From: Rubellimicrobium mesophilum DSM 19309
Lineage (GTDB): Bacteria; Pseudomonadota; Alphaproteobacteria; Rhodobacterales; Rhodobacteraceae
Reading direction: 5' to 3'
DNA: 52,020 nt
Assembly (NCBI RefSeq): GCF_000600335.2
Contig: NZ_KK088573.1
Span: 1 to 52,020, forward strand
The notes beneath the pieces were generated by a model. That model ran no database searches, was not told the origin of the DNA, and saw nothing but the letters and a program-made list of their open reading frames with translations. The position numbers and the translations under genes are program-made. This document shows positions 1 through 8,156 of the stretch, one piece after another (the first letter of the stretch is position 1; each line of letters starts with the position of its first letter).

Positions 1-35
1 CCGGGGGGCCCGGGGGGGGGGGGTTCCCCCCCGCC
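1..35. other. G/C homopolymer stretch at the window edge
   Basis: The first 35 bases consist almost only of runs of G and C, including an uninterrupted run of more than ten G. Nothing else in the window looks like this. It reads as a low-quality contig end rather than biology, so the reading frame to its left cannot be trusted. Confidence 0.6.
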
Positions 36-86
36 ACGCCTCGGCTCGACCCGGAGCGCCATCGCCGGCCGAAGATGGCGGGGTGA
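33..86 (+). CDS. Possible 3' end of GTA g10 (tail tape-measure chaperone), partial
   Basis: A reading frame ends at TGA 84-86 and overlaps the GTG start of the next gene (GTGA). In the RcGTA gene order g10, a small tail assembly protein, precedes g10.1, and the other junctions in this cluster are of the same overlapping kind. Only about 17 codons are visible and I do not recognise the peptide itself, so this call rests on position and overlap alone. Confidence 0.3.
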   Translation, partial: ATPRLDPERHRRPKMAG

Positions 87-304
87 ACCCTGCCCTACGC
101 AGGTCCGGCTCGGGCCCCGCCTTCGACTGGCCCGCGCTGCTGCGCGCGGGCCTCCAGCAACTCCGCCTCAAACCGGCCGAGTTCTGGGCCCTCACCCCCG
201 CCGAGCTCGCCCTGATGCTCGGCTTCGACCAGCGGCCCCTCCCCATGGGCCGCGCCCGCCTCCTCCAGCTCTCCGAGCAGTTCCCCGACAGGACTCCCGC
301 ATGA
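83..304 (+). CDS. GTA tail assembly chaperone, g10.1-like (DUF2376)
   Basis: A 73-residue protein of the rcc01693-like / DUF2376 family that sits between the tail chaperone and the tape-measure gene in Rhodobacter-type gene transfer agents. It carries the family pattern FDWPALLRAGL followed by FWALTPAELALMLG (about residues 15 to 48). The start is GTG, overlapping a possible upstream stop, and the stop overlaps the ATG of g11 (ATGA), as expected for a translationally coupled late operon. It is presumed to act in the cytoplasm during tail assembly and not to be part of the finished particle. The family assignment is good; the detailed role is inferred from position. Confidence 0.8.
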   Translation: MNPALRRSGSGPAFDWPALLRAGLQQLRLKPAEFWALTPAELALMLGFDQRPLPMGRARLLQLSEQFPDRTPA

Positions 305-953
305 CCCCCTTCGACCTTTCCGAGGAGATGGACGGCCTCGACACCCGCCTCGCGGACACGACCCGAATGGCCGCCGCCTTCTCGTCCACCCTCGCCTCCG
401 TCCGCGACAGCCTCGGCCAGACCACCCGCGACCTGGGCGACCTCAAGACCGGCTTCGCGGGCGGCCTCCGCTCCGCCATCGACGGCCTCGTCATCGACGG
501 CGACCGCCTCTCCGACGCGCTCAAGGGCGTCGGCCGAACCATGGTGGACACCGTCTACAAGGCCGCGATGAAGCCTGTGACCGACCAGCTCGGCGGGCTC
601 CTGTCGAGCGGCCTGAACAGCGCCGTCTCGGGCCTGATGCCCTTCGCCAACGGCGGTGCCTTCGCGCAGGGCCGCGTGATGCCCTTCGCCAAGGGCGGCG
701 TCGTCAGCCAGGCGACCCCGTTCCCGATGCGCGGAGCAACCGGCCTCATGGGCGAGGCGGGCCCGGAGGCGATCATGCCGCTGACGCGCGGCGCCGACGG
801 CCGCCTCGGCGTCCGGGCCGAGGGCGGCAAGGCCCCACAGGTGACGATCAATATCTCCACCCCCGACATCGCCGGCTTCCGCCGCTCGCAATCCCAGATC
901 GCCGCCGAGATGTCGCCGCCTCCTCGGGCCGCCGGCCGCCCCGCAACCGCTGA
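301..953 (+). CDS. GTA tail tape-measure protein g11, frameshifted near its 3' end
   Basis: This is the short GTA tape-measure protein, about 217 residues, which sets tail length. The N-terminal half (residues 1 to 60) is polar and helical. The middle has two PFA-G-G-type repeats (MPFANGGAF and MPFAKGGVV) and then GLMGEAGPEAIMPLTRG, a motif common near the C terminus of phage tape-measure proteins. After the codons for QIAAEMS (about 910-915) the frame runs on into g12 sequence for another 410 bases, whereas a frame one base away ends in RNR-stop at 951-953, just ahead of the g12 start. The interval is 653 bases, so one base is missing around 912-920. Most likely a sequencing error, but it would leave a GTA with a corrupted tape-measure C terminus if real. 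Confidence 0.8.
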
Positions 954-962
954 GGTGCCCCC

Positions 963-1586
963 ATGGCCTTCCACGACATCCGCTTCCCCACCGCGCTCAG
1001 CTTCGGCGCCCTCGGCGGCCCCGAGCGCGCGACCCAGATCGTCACCCTCGCCAACGGCTTCGAGGAGCGGAACTCCCCCTGGTCCCAGTCCCGCCGCCGC
1101 TACGACGCGGGCCTGGGCCTCCGCTCGCTCGACGACCTCCACGACCTCCTCGCCTTCTTCGAGGCCCGCGCCGGCCAGCTCCACGCCTTCCGCTGGAAGG
1201 ACTGGGGCGACCACAAATCCTGCGCGCCTTCCGGCACGCCCAGCCCCCTCGACCAGCAGCTCGGCACCGGCGATGGGACTACCCGGACGTTCCAGCTCCG
1301 CAAAGGCTATGGCTCGGGTGGCGTGACCCACTGGCGCACGATCACCAGGCCCGTCGCCGGCACGGTGAAGGTCGCCATCAACGGAGCGCTCCGCCAGGAC
1401 TGGACGCTCGACGACGCCATCGGCCTCGTGACCTTCACCACCGCCCCGGCGTCCGGCGCCATCGTCACGGCGGGCTTCGAATTCGACGTCCCCGTCCGCT
1501 TCGACACCGACTCCGTCCGCGTCCAGGCCTCCACCTTCGCGGCGGGCGAGGTCCCCTCGGTCCCCGTCATCGAGGTGCGCGCATGA
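963..1586 (+). CDS. GTA distal tail protein g12 (DUF2460, TIGR02217 family)
   Basis: A 207-residue protein that closely fits the DUF2460 family. It begins MAFHDIRFPTALSFGALGGP and contains the conserved NSPWSQSRRRYDAG and FRWKDWGDH stretches (about residues 35 to 80). In RcGTA this protein forms the distal tail ring between the tail tube and the baseplate hub. The start is supported by GAGGTG at 952-957. Its stop overlaps the ATG of g13 (ATGA). Full length and in frame. Confidence 0.9.
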   Translation: MAFHDIRFPTALSFGALGGPERATQIVTLANGFEERNSPWSQSRRRYDAGLGLRSLDDLHDLLAFFEARAGQLHAFRWKDWGDHKSCAPSGTPSPLDQQLGTGDGTTRTFQLRKGYGSGGVTHWRTITRPVAGTVKVAINGALRQDWTLDDAIGLVTFTTAPASGAIVTAGFEFDVPVRFDTDSVRVQASTFAAGEVPSVPVIEVRA

Positions 1587-2428
1587 CCCTCCGCACCCAT
1601 CTCGCCACCGGCGCGACCACCATCGCCCGCTGCTGGGCCATCGCCCGCATGGACGGCCTCGCGCTCGGCTTCACCGACCACGACCTGCCCCTGACCTTCG
1701 ACGGCCTCACCTTCCGCCCTGACACCGGCCTGACCGCCCGCGCCGTCGTCCAGGGCACCGGCCTCGCCGTGGACAACTCCGAGGCGCTGGGCGTCCTCTC
1801 TTCCGACGCGATCACCGAGGCCGACATCGACGCTGGCCGCTGGGACTCGGCCGAGGTCCGCCTCTGGCACGTCAACTGGGCGAACCCTGAGGAGCGCGAT
1901 CTCCGCTTCCGGGGCACCTTGGGCGAGATCCGGCGCGGCAACGGCGCCTTCCAGGCCGAGCTGCGCGGCCTCACCGAGGCCCTGAACCGCCCCACCGGCC
2001 GCCTCTACCAGACGACCTGCTCCGCGACCCTCGGCGACGCCGCCTGCGGGATCGGCACCACGAGCCGTTCCGCCGAGGTCGAGGCCGGCGACACCGACGG
2101 CCGGACCTTCCGGCCCGAGGGCCTCGGCGCCTTCGACCCCCGCTGGTTCGAGCGCGGGCGCCTCACCGTCCTCACCGGCGAGGGCAGGGGCCTGTCCGGC
2201 GTCATCAAGGCCGATGGCAAGGAGGGCGGCGACCGCCTCCTCGAGCTCTGGTCCCCCATCCGCGCCACGATCCGGCCCACCGACCGCGTCCGGCTCGAAC
2301 CCGGCTGCGACAAGCGCGCCGCCACCTGCCGCGTCAAGTTCGACAACCTCGTCAACTTCCGCGGCTTCCCCTTCGTCCCGGGAGAGGACTGGCTCCTTGC
2401 CGTCCCATCGAGGGGCGCCATCCGATGA
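1583..2428 (+). CDS. GTA baseplate hub protein g13 (DUF2163, TIGR02218 family)
   Basis: A 281-residue protein of the DUF2163 / TIGR02218 family, which forms the hub at the tail tip of RcGTA. The N-terminal part has FTDHDLPLTFDGL, typical of the family. Four cysteines lie in two pairs, C146-x8-C155 and C242-x6-C249. From memory of the RcGTA structure, the hub carries an iron-sulfur cluster, and these four residues are the obvious ligands here; that is family knowledge plus inference. It overlaps g12 and g14 by ATGA at both ends. Confidence 0.88.
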   Translation: MTLRTHLATGATTIARCWAIARMDGLALGFTDHDLPLTFDGLTFRPDTGLTARAVVQGTGLAVDNSEALGVLSSDAITEADIDAGRWDSAEVRLWHVNWANPEERDLRFRGTLGEIRRGNGAFQAELRGLTEALNRPTGRLYQTTCSATLGDAACGIGTTSRSAEVEAGDTDGRTFRPEGLGAFDPRWFERGRLTVLTGEGRGLSGVIKADGKEGGDRLLELWSPIRATIRPTDRVRLEPGCDKRAATCRVKFDNLVNFRGFPFVPGEDWLLAVPSRGAIR

Positions 2429-2850
2429 GCCGCCCCGAATCGAGGATCGTCACCGCCGCCCGCGCCTGGGTCGGCACCCCTCACCTGCACCAGGCTTCCA
2501 CCAAGGGCGCGGGCTGCGACTGCCTCGGCCTCATCCGGGGCGTCTGGCGCGAGGTCCACGGCGAGGAGCCCATGCCCGTCCCGACCTACACCCCCGACTG
2601 GTCCGAGCCGCAGGGCGAGGAGCGCCTCTGGGACGCCGCCCGCCAGGTCCTGAACCCCGGCCAAGGGCGGCCCGGCGACCTCCTCCTCTTCCGGATGCGC
2701 GCCGGTGCCGTCGCCAAGCACCTCGGCATCCTCTCCGCACCCGACGCCTTCATCCATTCCATGAGCGGACACGGCGTCATCGATAGCCCCCTGTCCGCCC
2801 CCTGGGCCGCCCGCATCGTGGCCCGCTTCGACCTCGAAGGAGCAACCTGA
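2425..2850 (+). CDS. GTA NlpC/P60-type cell-wall peptidase g14
   Basis: A 141-residue NlpC/P60 peptidase that travels with the GTA tail tip and is thought to open recipient peptidoglycan during DNA delivery. The likely catalytic set is visible: Cys33 in GCDCLGLIRG, His99 in AKHLGIL, and His111 in FIHS as the third polar residue. The N-terminal pattern AARAWVGTPHLHQAS is typical of the phage and GTA branch (TIGR02219-like). Coupled to g13 by ATGA and to g15 by TGATG. Confidence 0.88.
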   Translation: MSRPESRIVTAARAWVGTPHLHQASTKGAGCDCLGLIRGVWREVHGEEPMPVPTYTPDWSEPQGEERLWDAARQVLNPGQGRPGDLLLFRMRAGAVAKHLGILSAPDAFIHSMSGHGVIDSPLSAPWAARIVARFDLEGAT

Positions 2851-5800
2851 TGGCCACCATCGTCCTTTCCGCCGCCGGCATGGCGCTGGGCGGCTCCCTC
2901 GGGGGCTCCGTCCTGGGCCTCTCCGCCGCCACCCTGGGTCGCGCCGCCGGCGCCATGGTCGGCCGCGCCATCGACGAGCGCCTCCTCGGCGCCGGCAGCG
3001 CTCCGGTCGAGACGGGCCGCATCGACCGCTTCCGCCTCACCGGCGCCTCCGAAGGCGCGGCCGTCGCCCGCGTCCACGGCGCCGTCCGGGTGGGCGGCCA
3101 GGTCATCTGGGCCTCGCCGTTCAAGGAGTCCTCGGCCACCTCCGGCGGCAAGGGTTCCCCCCAGCCGCAGGTCACGACCTACGGCTATACCGTCTCGCTC
3201 GCCGTCGCGCTCTGCGAGGGGGTCATCGCCGGCATCGGCCGCGTCTGGGCCGACGGGCAGGAGATCGCGCGGGGCGACCTCCAGCTCTCGGTCTACCACG
3301 GCACCGAGGACCAGCTCCCCGACCCGCGCATCGAGGCCGAGGAGGGCCCGGCCCGCGTCTCCGCCCATCGCGGCATCGCCTATGTCGTGATCGAGGACTT
3401 GCCCCTCGAACGCTTCGGCAACCGCGTCCCGCAGTTCAGCTTCGAGGTCTTCCGCCCCGCCCTCCACCGCTTGGACGCCGAGGCCGAGGACATCGCCCGC
3501 CTCCTGCGCGGCGTGGCCCTGATCCCCGGCACCGGCGAATACGCGCTGGCGACCACGCCGGTCTACCTCTCCTCTGGCTTCGGCCAGTCCACGCCCGCCA
3601 ACGTCAACACCGCCCAGGCCAGGCCCGACTTCCTCGTCTCGCTCGACCAGCTCACGACCGAGCTTCCCCGGCTCCAGTCCATCAGCCTCGTCGTCTGCTG
3701 GTTCGGCGACGACCTCCGCGCCGGGCATTGCCAAGTCCAGCCCAAGGTCGAGCAGACCGGGACGGACGGGCAGGGGATGCCCTGGTCCGTGTCCGGCCTC
3801 CCCCGCGCGCAGGCCCGCCGGGTCCCGCGCGAGGACGGCCGCCCCGTCTATGGCGGCACGCCCACCGACGCCTCCGTGATCCAGGCGATCCGCGAGATCC
3901 GCGAGCGCGGCAAGGCGGTCACCTTCTACCCCTTCCTCCTCATGGACCAGATGCCGGGCAACGGCCTGCCCGACCCCTACGGAGCCGCCGAGCAGCCCGC
4001 GCTGCCCTGGCGCGGCCGCATCACGCTGTCGAAGGCCCCCGGCCGCCCCGGGTCGCCCGACCTCACGGCCGAGGCCGACGCGGAGGTCGCCGCCTTCTTC
4101 GGCTCCGCCCAGCCAGGCCAGTTCGCGCGGCAGGCGGAGGGCGTCGCCTACACCGGCCCCGCCGAGTGGTCCTTCCGCCGCATGATCCTCCACTACGCCC
4201 ATCTCTGCGCCGAGGCCGGGGGCGTGGACGCCTTCTGCATCGGGACCGAGATGCGGGGCCTCACCACGATCCGGGGGGCGGACGGCTTCCCGGCGGTGGA
4301 CCAGCTCCGCCGCCTCGCCCGCGAGGTGAAGGCCATCCTTCCCGGGGCCACGATCACCTACGCCGCCGACTGGTCCGAATACTCCGGCTACCAGCCGGCC
4401 GGCACGGCCGACAAGCTCTTCCACCTCGACCCACTCTGGGCCGACGACGCCATCGACGTGATCGGCCTCGACAACTACCTGCCGCTCTCGGACTGGCGGG
4501 AGGGCGACGACCACCTCGACGCCGCCTGGGGTGACGTGCACTCGGTCGACTACCTCGCCGCCAACGTCGCCGGGGGCGAGCTTCACGACTGGTTCTACGC
4601 CTCCGAGGCCGACCGCGCCGCGCAGGTCCGCACGCCCATCGCCGACGGGCTGGGCGAGCCCTGGCTCTGGCGCCTGAAGGACCTCCAGGGCTGGTGGTCG
4701 AACCCGCACCATGACCGCGTCGACGGCCAGCGCCGCGCCGCCTCCCCCTGGGTCCCCAAGTCCAAGCCGATCTGGTTCACCGAGATCGGCTGCGCGGCCA
4801 TCGACAAGGGCACCAACGAGCCCAACAAGTTCCTCGACCCCAAGTCCTCCGAGTCCATGCTCCCGCGCTTCTCGGACGGACGCCGCGACGACCTGATCCA
4901 GCAGAGCTACTACCGCGCCCTCTTCCGCCATTGGGCCGACCCGTCGAACAACCCCGTCTCGCCGCTCTACGGCGGAGCGATGGTGGACATGGACCGGGCG
5001 CACGCCTGGGCCTGGGACGCGCGGCCCTTCCCGGCCTTCCCGGCAACCACCGACCTCTGGGGCGACGGCCCGAACTACGACCGGGGCCACTGGCTGAACG
5101 GCCGCGCCTCGGCCCGCACGCTCGCCTCGGTGGTCGAGGAGATCTGCCGGGACAGCGGGGCCGCCGGTCCCGACACCTCGTGCCTGCACGGCCTGGTCCG
5201 CGGGATGGTGATCGAGGACGCCGGCACCGCGCGCGAGGCGCTCCAGCCCCTGATGCTGGCCTATGGCTTCGACGTGCTGGAACGAGACGGGCGGCTCGTG
5301 GCGCGGACCCGCACCGGCCGGGTCGACGCCGTGATCGAGGAGGCGTTGCTCGTCCACGACGAAGGCGCCGAATCCGACCTGACGCTCACCCGCGCGCCCG
5401 AGGCGGAGCTCGCCGGCCGCGTCCAGGTCCAGGTGATCGAGCACGGCGCCGACTACGCCAGCATCTCGGTCGAGGCCGTGCTGCCCGACGACCCCGTCCC
5501 GGCGCTCTCGCGCAATAGCCTCCCCCTGGTGGCGCTGCGGGCCGAGGGACGGGCCATCGCCGAACGGTGGCTCCATGAATCCCGCCTCGGCCGGGACGGC
5601 GCCCGCTTCGCCCTGCCGCCCTCGCTGGCCCACCTCGGCCCCGGCGACGTGGTGGAGGTCGGGGGCGCGAGCTGGCGGATCGACCGGGTCGAGGACGCCG
5701 GCGCGCGAAGCGTCGAAGCGGTTCGCGTCGAGCCTGGCACCTGGCGCCCCGTCGAGGCCACCGACGAGCCCCGGCCACCGCGGCCCATCGCGGTGCCGGC

Positions 5801-6728
5801 CCCGGTCGAGGCGGTGTTCCTCGACCTCCCCCTCCTGACCGGGGAGGAGGCCCCCGAGGCGCCCCATGTGGCCTTCGTGGCCAGCCCCTGGCCGGGCCCG
5901 GTCGCGCTCGCCTCAGGCGCCATGGATGCGGGCTACAGCCAGGTCCTGAACGCGCCGGTCCCGGCGACGGTGGGGACGACGCTTACATCGCTCCGCCGCG
6001 CCGAGCCGGGGATCTGGGACCGGGGCCCGGCGCTCCGGGTGCGGCTCGCGCGTGGCGCCTTGGCCTCGGTCTGCGTCGAGAGGGTGCTGGGCGGCGCCGG
6101 CGTGGCGGCCATCGGGGACGGGCTCACCGACCATTGGGAGGTCTTCCAGTTCGCCGAGGCCAAGCTCGTGGCGCCCAGTACCTGGGACCTGCGGCTGAGG
6201 CTGCGCGGTCAGGCCGGGACCGACGCCGTCATGCCCGACGAATGGCCGGCCGGCTCGCGCTTCGTCCTCCTCGACGGGGTGCCTTCGCAGTGGAGCTACC
6301 CGGCCTCGCTCCGCGACCGGCTGCGTCACTACCGCTGGGGACCTGCGGGCCGACCGCTCTCGGACCCGTCCTGGCGGCACCGCGAGGTCGCGTTCCGGGG
6401 CATCGGCCTCCGGCCCTATGCGGTATGCCACCTGCGGGCGCACGACTCGGGGGGTGACCTGCGCGTGAGTTGGGTGCGGCGGACCCGGATCGACGGCGAC
6501 TCCTGGACCGGCACCGAGGTCCCGCTCGGCGAGGAGCGGGAGGCCTACCTCCTCAGGGTGCATCGCGACGGCACCGTGCTGCGCGAGGTGGAGGTGGCCC
6601 GGCCGGCCTGGACCTACGATGCCGCGATGCGGGCCGAGGACGGCCCGGGTCCGCTGCGGATCGAGGTCGCCCAGCTCTCGGTCCGGTTCGGGCCGGGGCC
6701 GTTCCGCTCGGTCGAGGCGACGGCGTGA
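2850..6728 (+). CDS. GTA megatron / host-specificity tail-fibre-like protein g15
   Basis: At 1292 residues this is the largest protein in the window and the tail-tip megatron of the particle. Regions in order: a Gly/Ala-rich N terminus (1 to 45); a hub-associated region containing TTYGYTVSLAVALCEG (about 110 to 125); the GTA TIM-barrel-like domain (about 420 to 720, with FCIGTEMRGLTT and WFTEIGC); a phage-tail type domain (about 780 to 950); and a C-terminal rcc01698-like domain (about 1040 to 1290). It is expected to contact the recipient envelope. The frame is intact over 3.9 kb, notable because several shorter genes nearby are broken. Usual RcGTA length is close to 1300 residues. Confidence 0.92.
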   Translation: MATIVLSAAGMALGGSLGGSVLGLSAATLGRAAGAMVGRAIDERLLGAGSAPVETGRIDRFRLTGASEGAAVARVHGAVRVGGQVIWASPFKESSATSGGKGSPQPQVTTYGYTVSLAVALCEGVIAGIGRVWADGQEIARGDLQLSVYHGTEDQLPDPRIEAEEGPARVSAHRGIAYVVIEDLPLERFGNRVPQFSFEVFRPALHRLDAEAEDIARLLRGVALIPGTGEYALATTPVYLSSGFGQSTPANVNTAQARPDFLVSLDQLTTELPRLQSISLVVCWFGDDLRAGHCQVQPKVEQTGTDGQGMPWSVSGLPRAQARRVPREDGRPVYGGTPTDASVIQAIREIRERGKAVTFYPFLLMDQMPGNGLPDPYGAAEQPALPWRGRITLSKAPGRPGSPDLTAEADAEVAAFFGSAQPGQFARQAEGVAYTGPAEWSFRRMILHYAHLCAEAGGVDAFCIGTEMRGLTTIRGADGFPAVDQLRRLAREVKAILPGATITYAADWSEYSGYQPAGTADKLFHLDPLWADDAIDVIGLDNYLPLSDWREGDDHLDAAWGDVHSVDYLAANVAGGELHDWFYASEADRAAQVRTPIADGLGEPWLWRLKDLQGWWSNPHHDRVDGQRRAASPWVPKSKPIWFTEIGCAAIDKGTNEPNKFLDPKSSESMLPRFSDGRRDDLIQQSYYRALFRHWADPSNNPVSPLYGGAMVDMDRAHAWAWDARPFPAFPATTDLWGDGPNYDRGHWLNGRASARTLASVVEEICRDSGAAGPDTSCLHGLVRGMVIEDAGTAREALQPLMLAYGFDVLERDGRLVARTRTGRVDAVIEEALLVHDEGAESDLTLTRAPEAELAGRVQVQVIEHGADYASISVEAVLPDDPVPALSRNSLPLVALRAEGRAIAERWLHESRLGRDGARFALPPSLAHLGPGDVVEVGGASWRIDRVEDAGARSVEAVRVEPGTWRPVEATDEPRPPRPIAVPAPVEAVFLDLPLLTGEEAPEAPHVAFVASPWPGPVALASGAMDAGYSQVLNAPVPATVGTTLTSLRRAEPGIWDRGPALRVRLARGALASVCVERVLGGAGVAAIGDGLTDHWEVFQFAEAKLVAPSTWDLRLRLRGQAGTDAVMPDEWPAGSRFVLLDGVPSQWSYPASLRDRLRHYRWGPAGRPLSDPSWRHREVAFRGIGLRPYAVCHLRAHDSGGDLRVSWVRRTRIDGDSWTGTEVPLGEEREAYLLRVHRDGTVLREVEVARPAWTYDAAMRAEDGPGPLRIEVAQLSVRFGPGPFRSVEATA

Positions 6729-6747
6729 GATCCCTCGCCGAGATGGT

Positions 6748-6774
6748 CGGAGGCCCCTTTGACGGTGGCCTCCG
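6748..6774 (+). terminator. Stem-loop after the GTA operon
   Basis: An 8-bp perfect stem (CGGAGGCC and GGCCTCCG) with an 11-base loop starts 20 bases past the g15 stop. There is no T run, so it may be a weak terminator or a processing structure. TTGACG at 6759-6764 in the loop could be a -35 element for cysE, with a poor -10. Confidence 0.4.
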
Positions 6775-6817
6775 CACCCTATCTGCGCTAGGGTCCCGCA
6801 CGCTTATGGAGGGCGCG

Positions 6818-7633
6818 ATGACAGTGATGTCGACACCCAGGGTTCAACTGGCCGAGATCGACCCGGTCTGGTCGCGCATCCGGCAGGAGGGCGAGGCCGC
6901 CGTCGTCGGCGAACCGCTGCTCGGCGGGCTCGTGCATTCGAGCGTCCTGCACCACCCGACGTTCGAGCGGGCGCTGGCCTACCGCATCGCCATGAAGCTC
7001 ACCTCGCCCGAGATGTCGGGCCAGATCTTCCGCGAGATCGTGGACGAGGCGCTGGAGGAGGAGCCCGGCATCGCCCAGGCCGCCCGCGCCGACATCGTCG
7101 CGATCCATGACCGCGACCCGGCCTGCCACACGTTCCTGCAGCCGATGCTCTACTTCAAGGGCTTCCAGGCCGTGCAGTCCTATCGTGTCGCGCATCACCT
7201 CTGGACGCACGGCCGCAGGGACATGGCCTACTTCTTCCAGACGCGCGTCTCGGAGGTCTTCGGCGTGGACATCCACCCGGCCGCGCGGATCGGCAAGGGC
7301 ATCATGATCGACCATGCCCATTCCATCGTCATCGGCGAGACGGCGGTGGTCGGCGACAACGTCTCGATGCTGCATTCGGTGACGCTGGGCGGGACGGGCA
7401 AGACCGACGGCGACCGGCATCCGAAGATCGGCGACGGCGTGCTGATCGGGGCCGGGGCGCACGTCCTCGGGAACATCAAGGTCGGCCACTGCTCCCGCAT
7501 CGCGGCGGGGAGCGTGGTGCTCCACGACGTGCCGCCCTGCAAGACGGTGGCCGGCGTTCCCGCCAAGATCGTGGGCGAGGCCGGCTGCGCGAACCCCGCC
7601 ATCTCGATGGATCAGCGCCTTCCCGGAGGGTGA
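6818..7633 (+). CDS. cysE: Serine O-acetyltransferase
   Basis: CysE acetylates L-serine with acetyl-CoA to give O-acetylserine, the carbon acceptor for sulfide in cysteine synthesis. The 271-residue product has the N-terminal helical domain (residues 1 to about 145) followed by left-handed beta-helix hexapeptide repeats. Catalytic histidines are visible in MIDHAHSIVIGE and MLHSVTLGGTG. The ATG at 6818 was chosen because GGAGG lies five bases upstream; a longer reading frame extends further 5' without a better start. From memory a cysE homologue also flanks the GTA cluster of Rhodobacter capsulatus, so the neighbourhood looks ancestral rather than inserted. Confidence 0.94.
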   Translation: MTVMSTPRVQLAEIDPVWSRIRQEGEAAVVGEPLLGGLVHSSVLHHPTFERALAYRIAMKLTSPEMSGQIFREIVDEALEEEPGIAQAARADIVAIHDRDPACHTFLQPMLYFKGFQAVQSYRVAHHLWTHGRRDMAYFFQTRVSEVFGVDIHPAARIGKGIMIDHAHSIVIGETAVVGDNVSMLHSVTLGGTGKTDGDRHPKIGDGVLIGAGAHVLGNIKVGHCSRIAAGSVVLHDVPPCKTVAGVPAKIVGEAGCANPAISMDQRLPGG

Positions 7634-7634
7634 C

Positions 7635-8060
7635 TCACCCGTTCGCCCGACACTCGGTCCCGGGGTCGGTCGCGGTGCTCTCGTTGGGTCCCAGCGGCGC
7701 CAGATTCGCTGTCTGGAGCCCACGCGTCCACCACTGGTAGCCGCCGCCGATGTAGCGCACGCCGCTGGCCGAGACGCCCTGGAGCATCCGTATGCTCCGC
7801 CCGTCAACGTAGAGGTAGGCCGCGTTCTGGCCGGCGCTCATGATGGCGTCGTCCGAGTTGCCGTACTGGGCCTGGACGACCCGACCGTCGGCGCAGAGGT
7901 AGGTCAGGAAGCCCTGGCGCGGCGGAATCCCGGCCGCCGCGACTTCGTTCGGCCGAGGGGCCCCGACGCCCGAGCCGGGCAGGGGGGTCGTGCCGGTCGC
8001 CGTCTCCTCGCAGGCGGCGACGAGGGCCAGGGCGGCGAGGGGGATCAGAAGGCTGCGCAT
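7635..8060 (-). CDS. MliC-family lysozyme-inhibitor-like lipoprotein
   Basis: A 141-residue predicted lipoprotein. The N terminus MRSLLIPLAALALVAAC is a lipoprotein signal with lipobox VAAC and acylated Cys17. The mature part fits the MliC fold: FLTYLCADGRVVQAQYG, an alanine/hydrophobic stretch, then the diagnostic SASGVRYIGGGYQWWTRG. Family members sit in the outer membrane or periplasm and inhibit C-type lysozyme. The ATG at 8060 is preceded by AAAGGA; an upstream in-frame start would place extra residues ahead of the signal. It converges on cysE with a one-base gap. Confidence 0.8.
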   Translation of the reverse strand: MRSLLIPLAALALVAACEETATGTTPLPGSGVGAPRPNEVAAAGIPPRQGFLTYLCADGRVVQAQYGNSDDAIMSAGQNAAYLYVDGRSIRMLQGVSASGVRYIGGGYQWWTRGLQTANLAPLGPNESTATDPGTECRANG

Positions 8061-8124
8061 GGAGGATCCTTTCGGGGAGAGGGCGCCCGGCGGCGCCATC
8101 CCCTTTCCAGCTAGAGCAGCGCCG

Positions 8125-8147
8125 CGTCCCGTCAGGCAGACGGGACG
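8125..8147 (-). terminator. Stem-loop downstream of the pdh operon
   Basis: A 9-bp perfect inverted repeat (CGTCCCGTC and GACGGGACG) with a 5-base loop begins 10 bases past the pdhC stop. There is no T tract on the minus strand, so termination strength is uncertain. Confidence 0.5.
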
Positions 8148-8156
8148 AAGGCGTGA

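Noticed and set aside
2586..5867. 1093-codon antisense reading frame opposite the GTA megatron gene
   Set aside because: GC-rich third positions of the real gene suppress antisense stops. The translation is Gly/Val/Asp/Arg-rich without a recognisable domain, and g15 is a clear family member.
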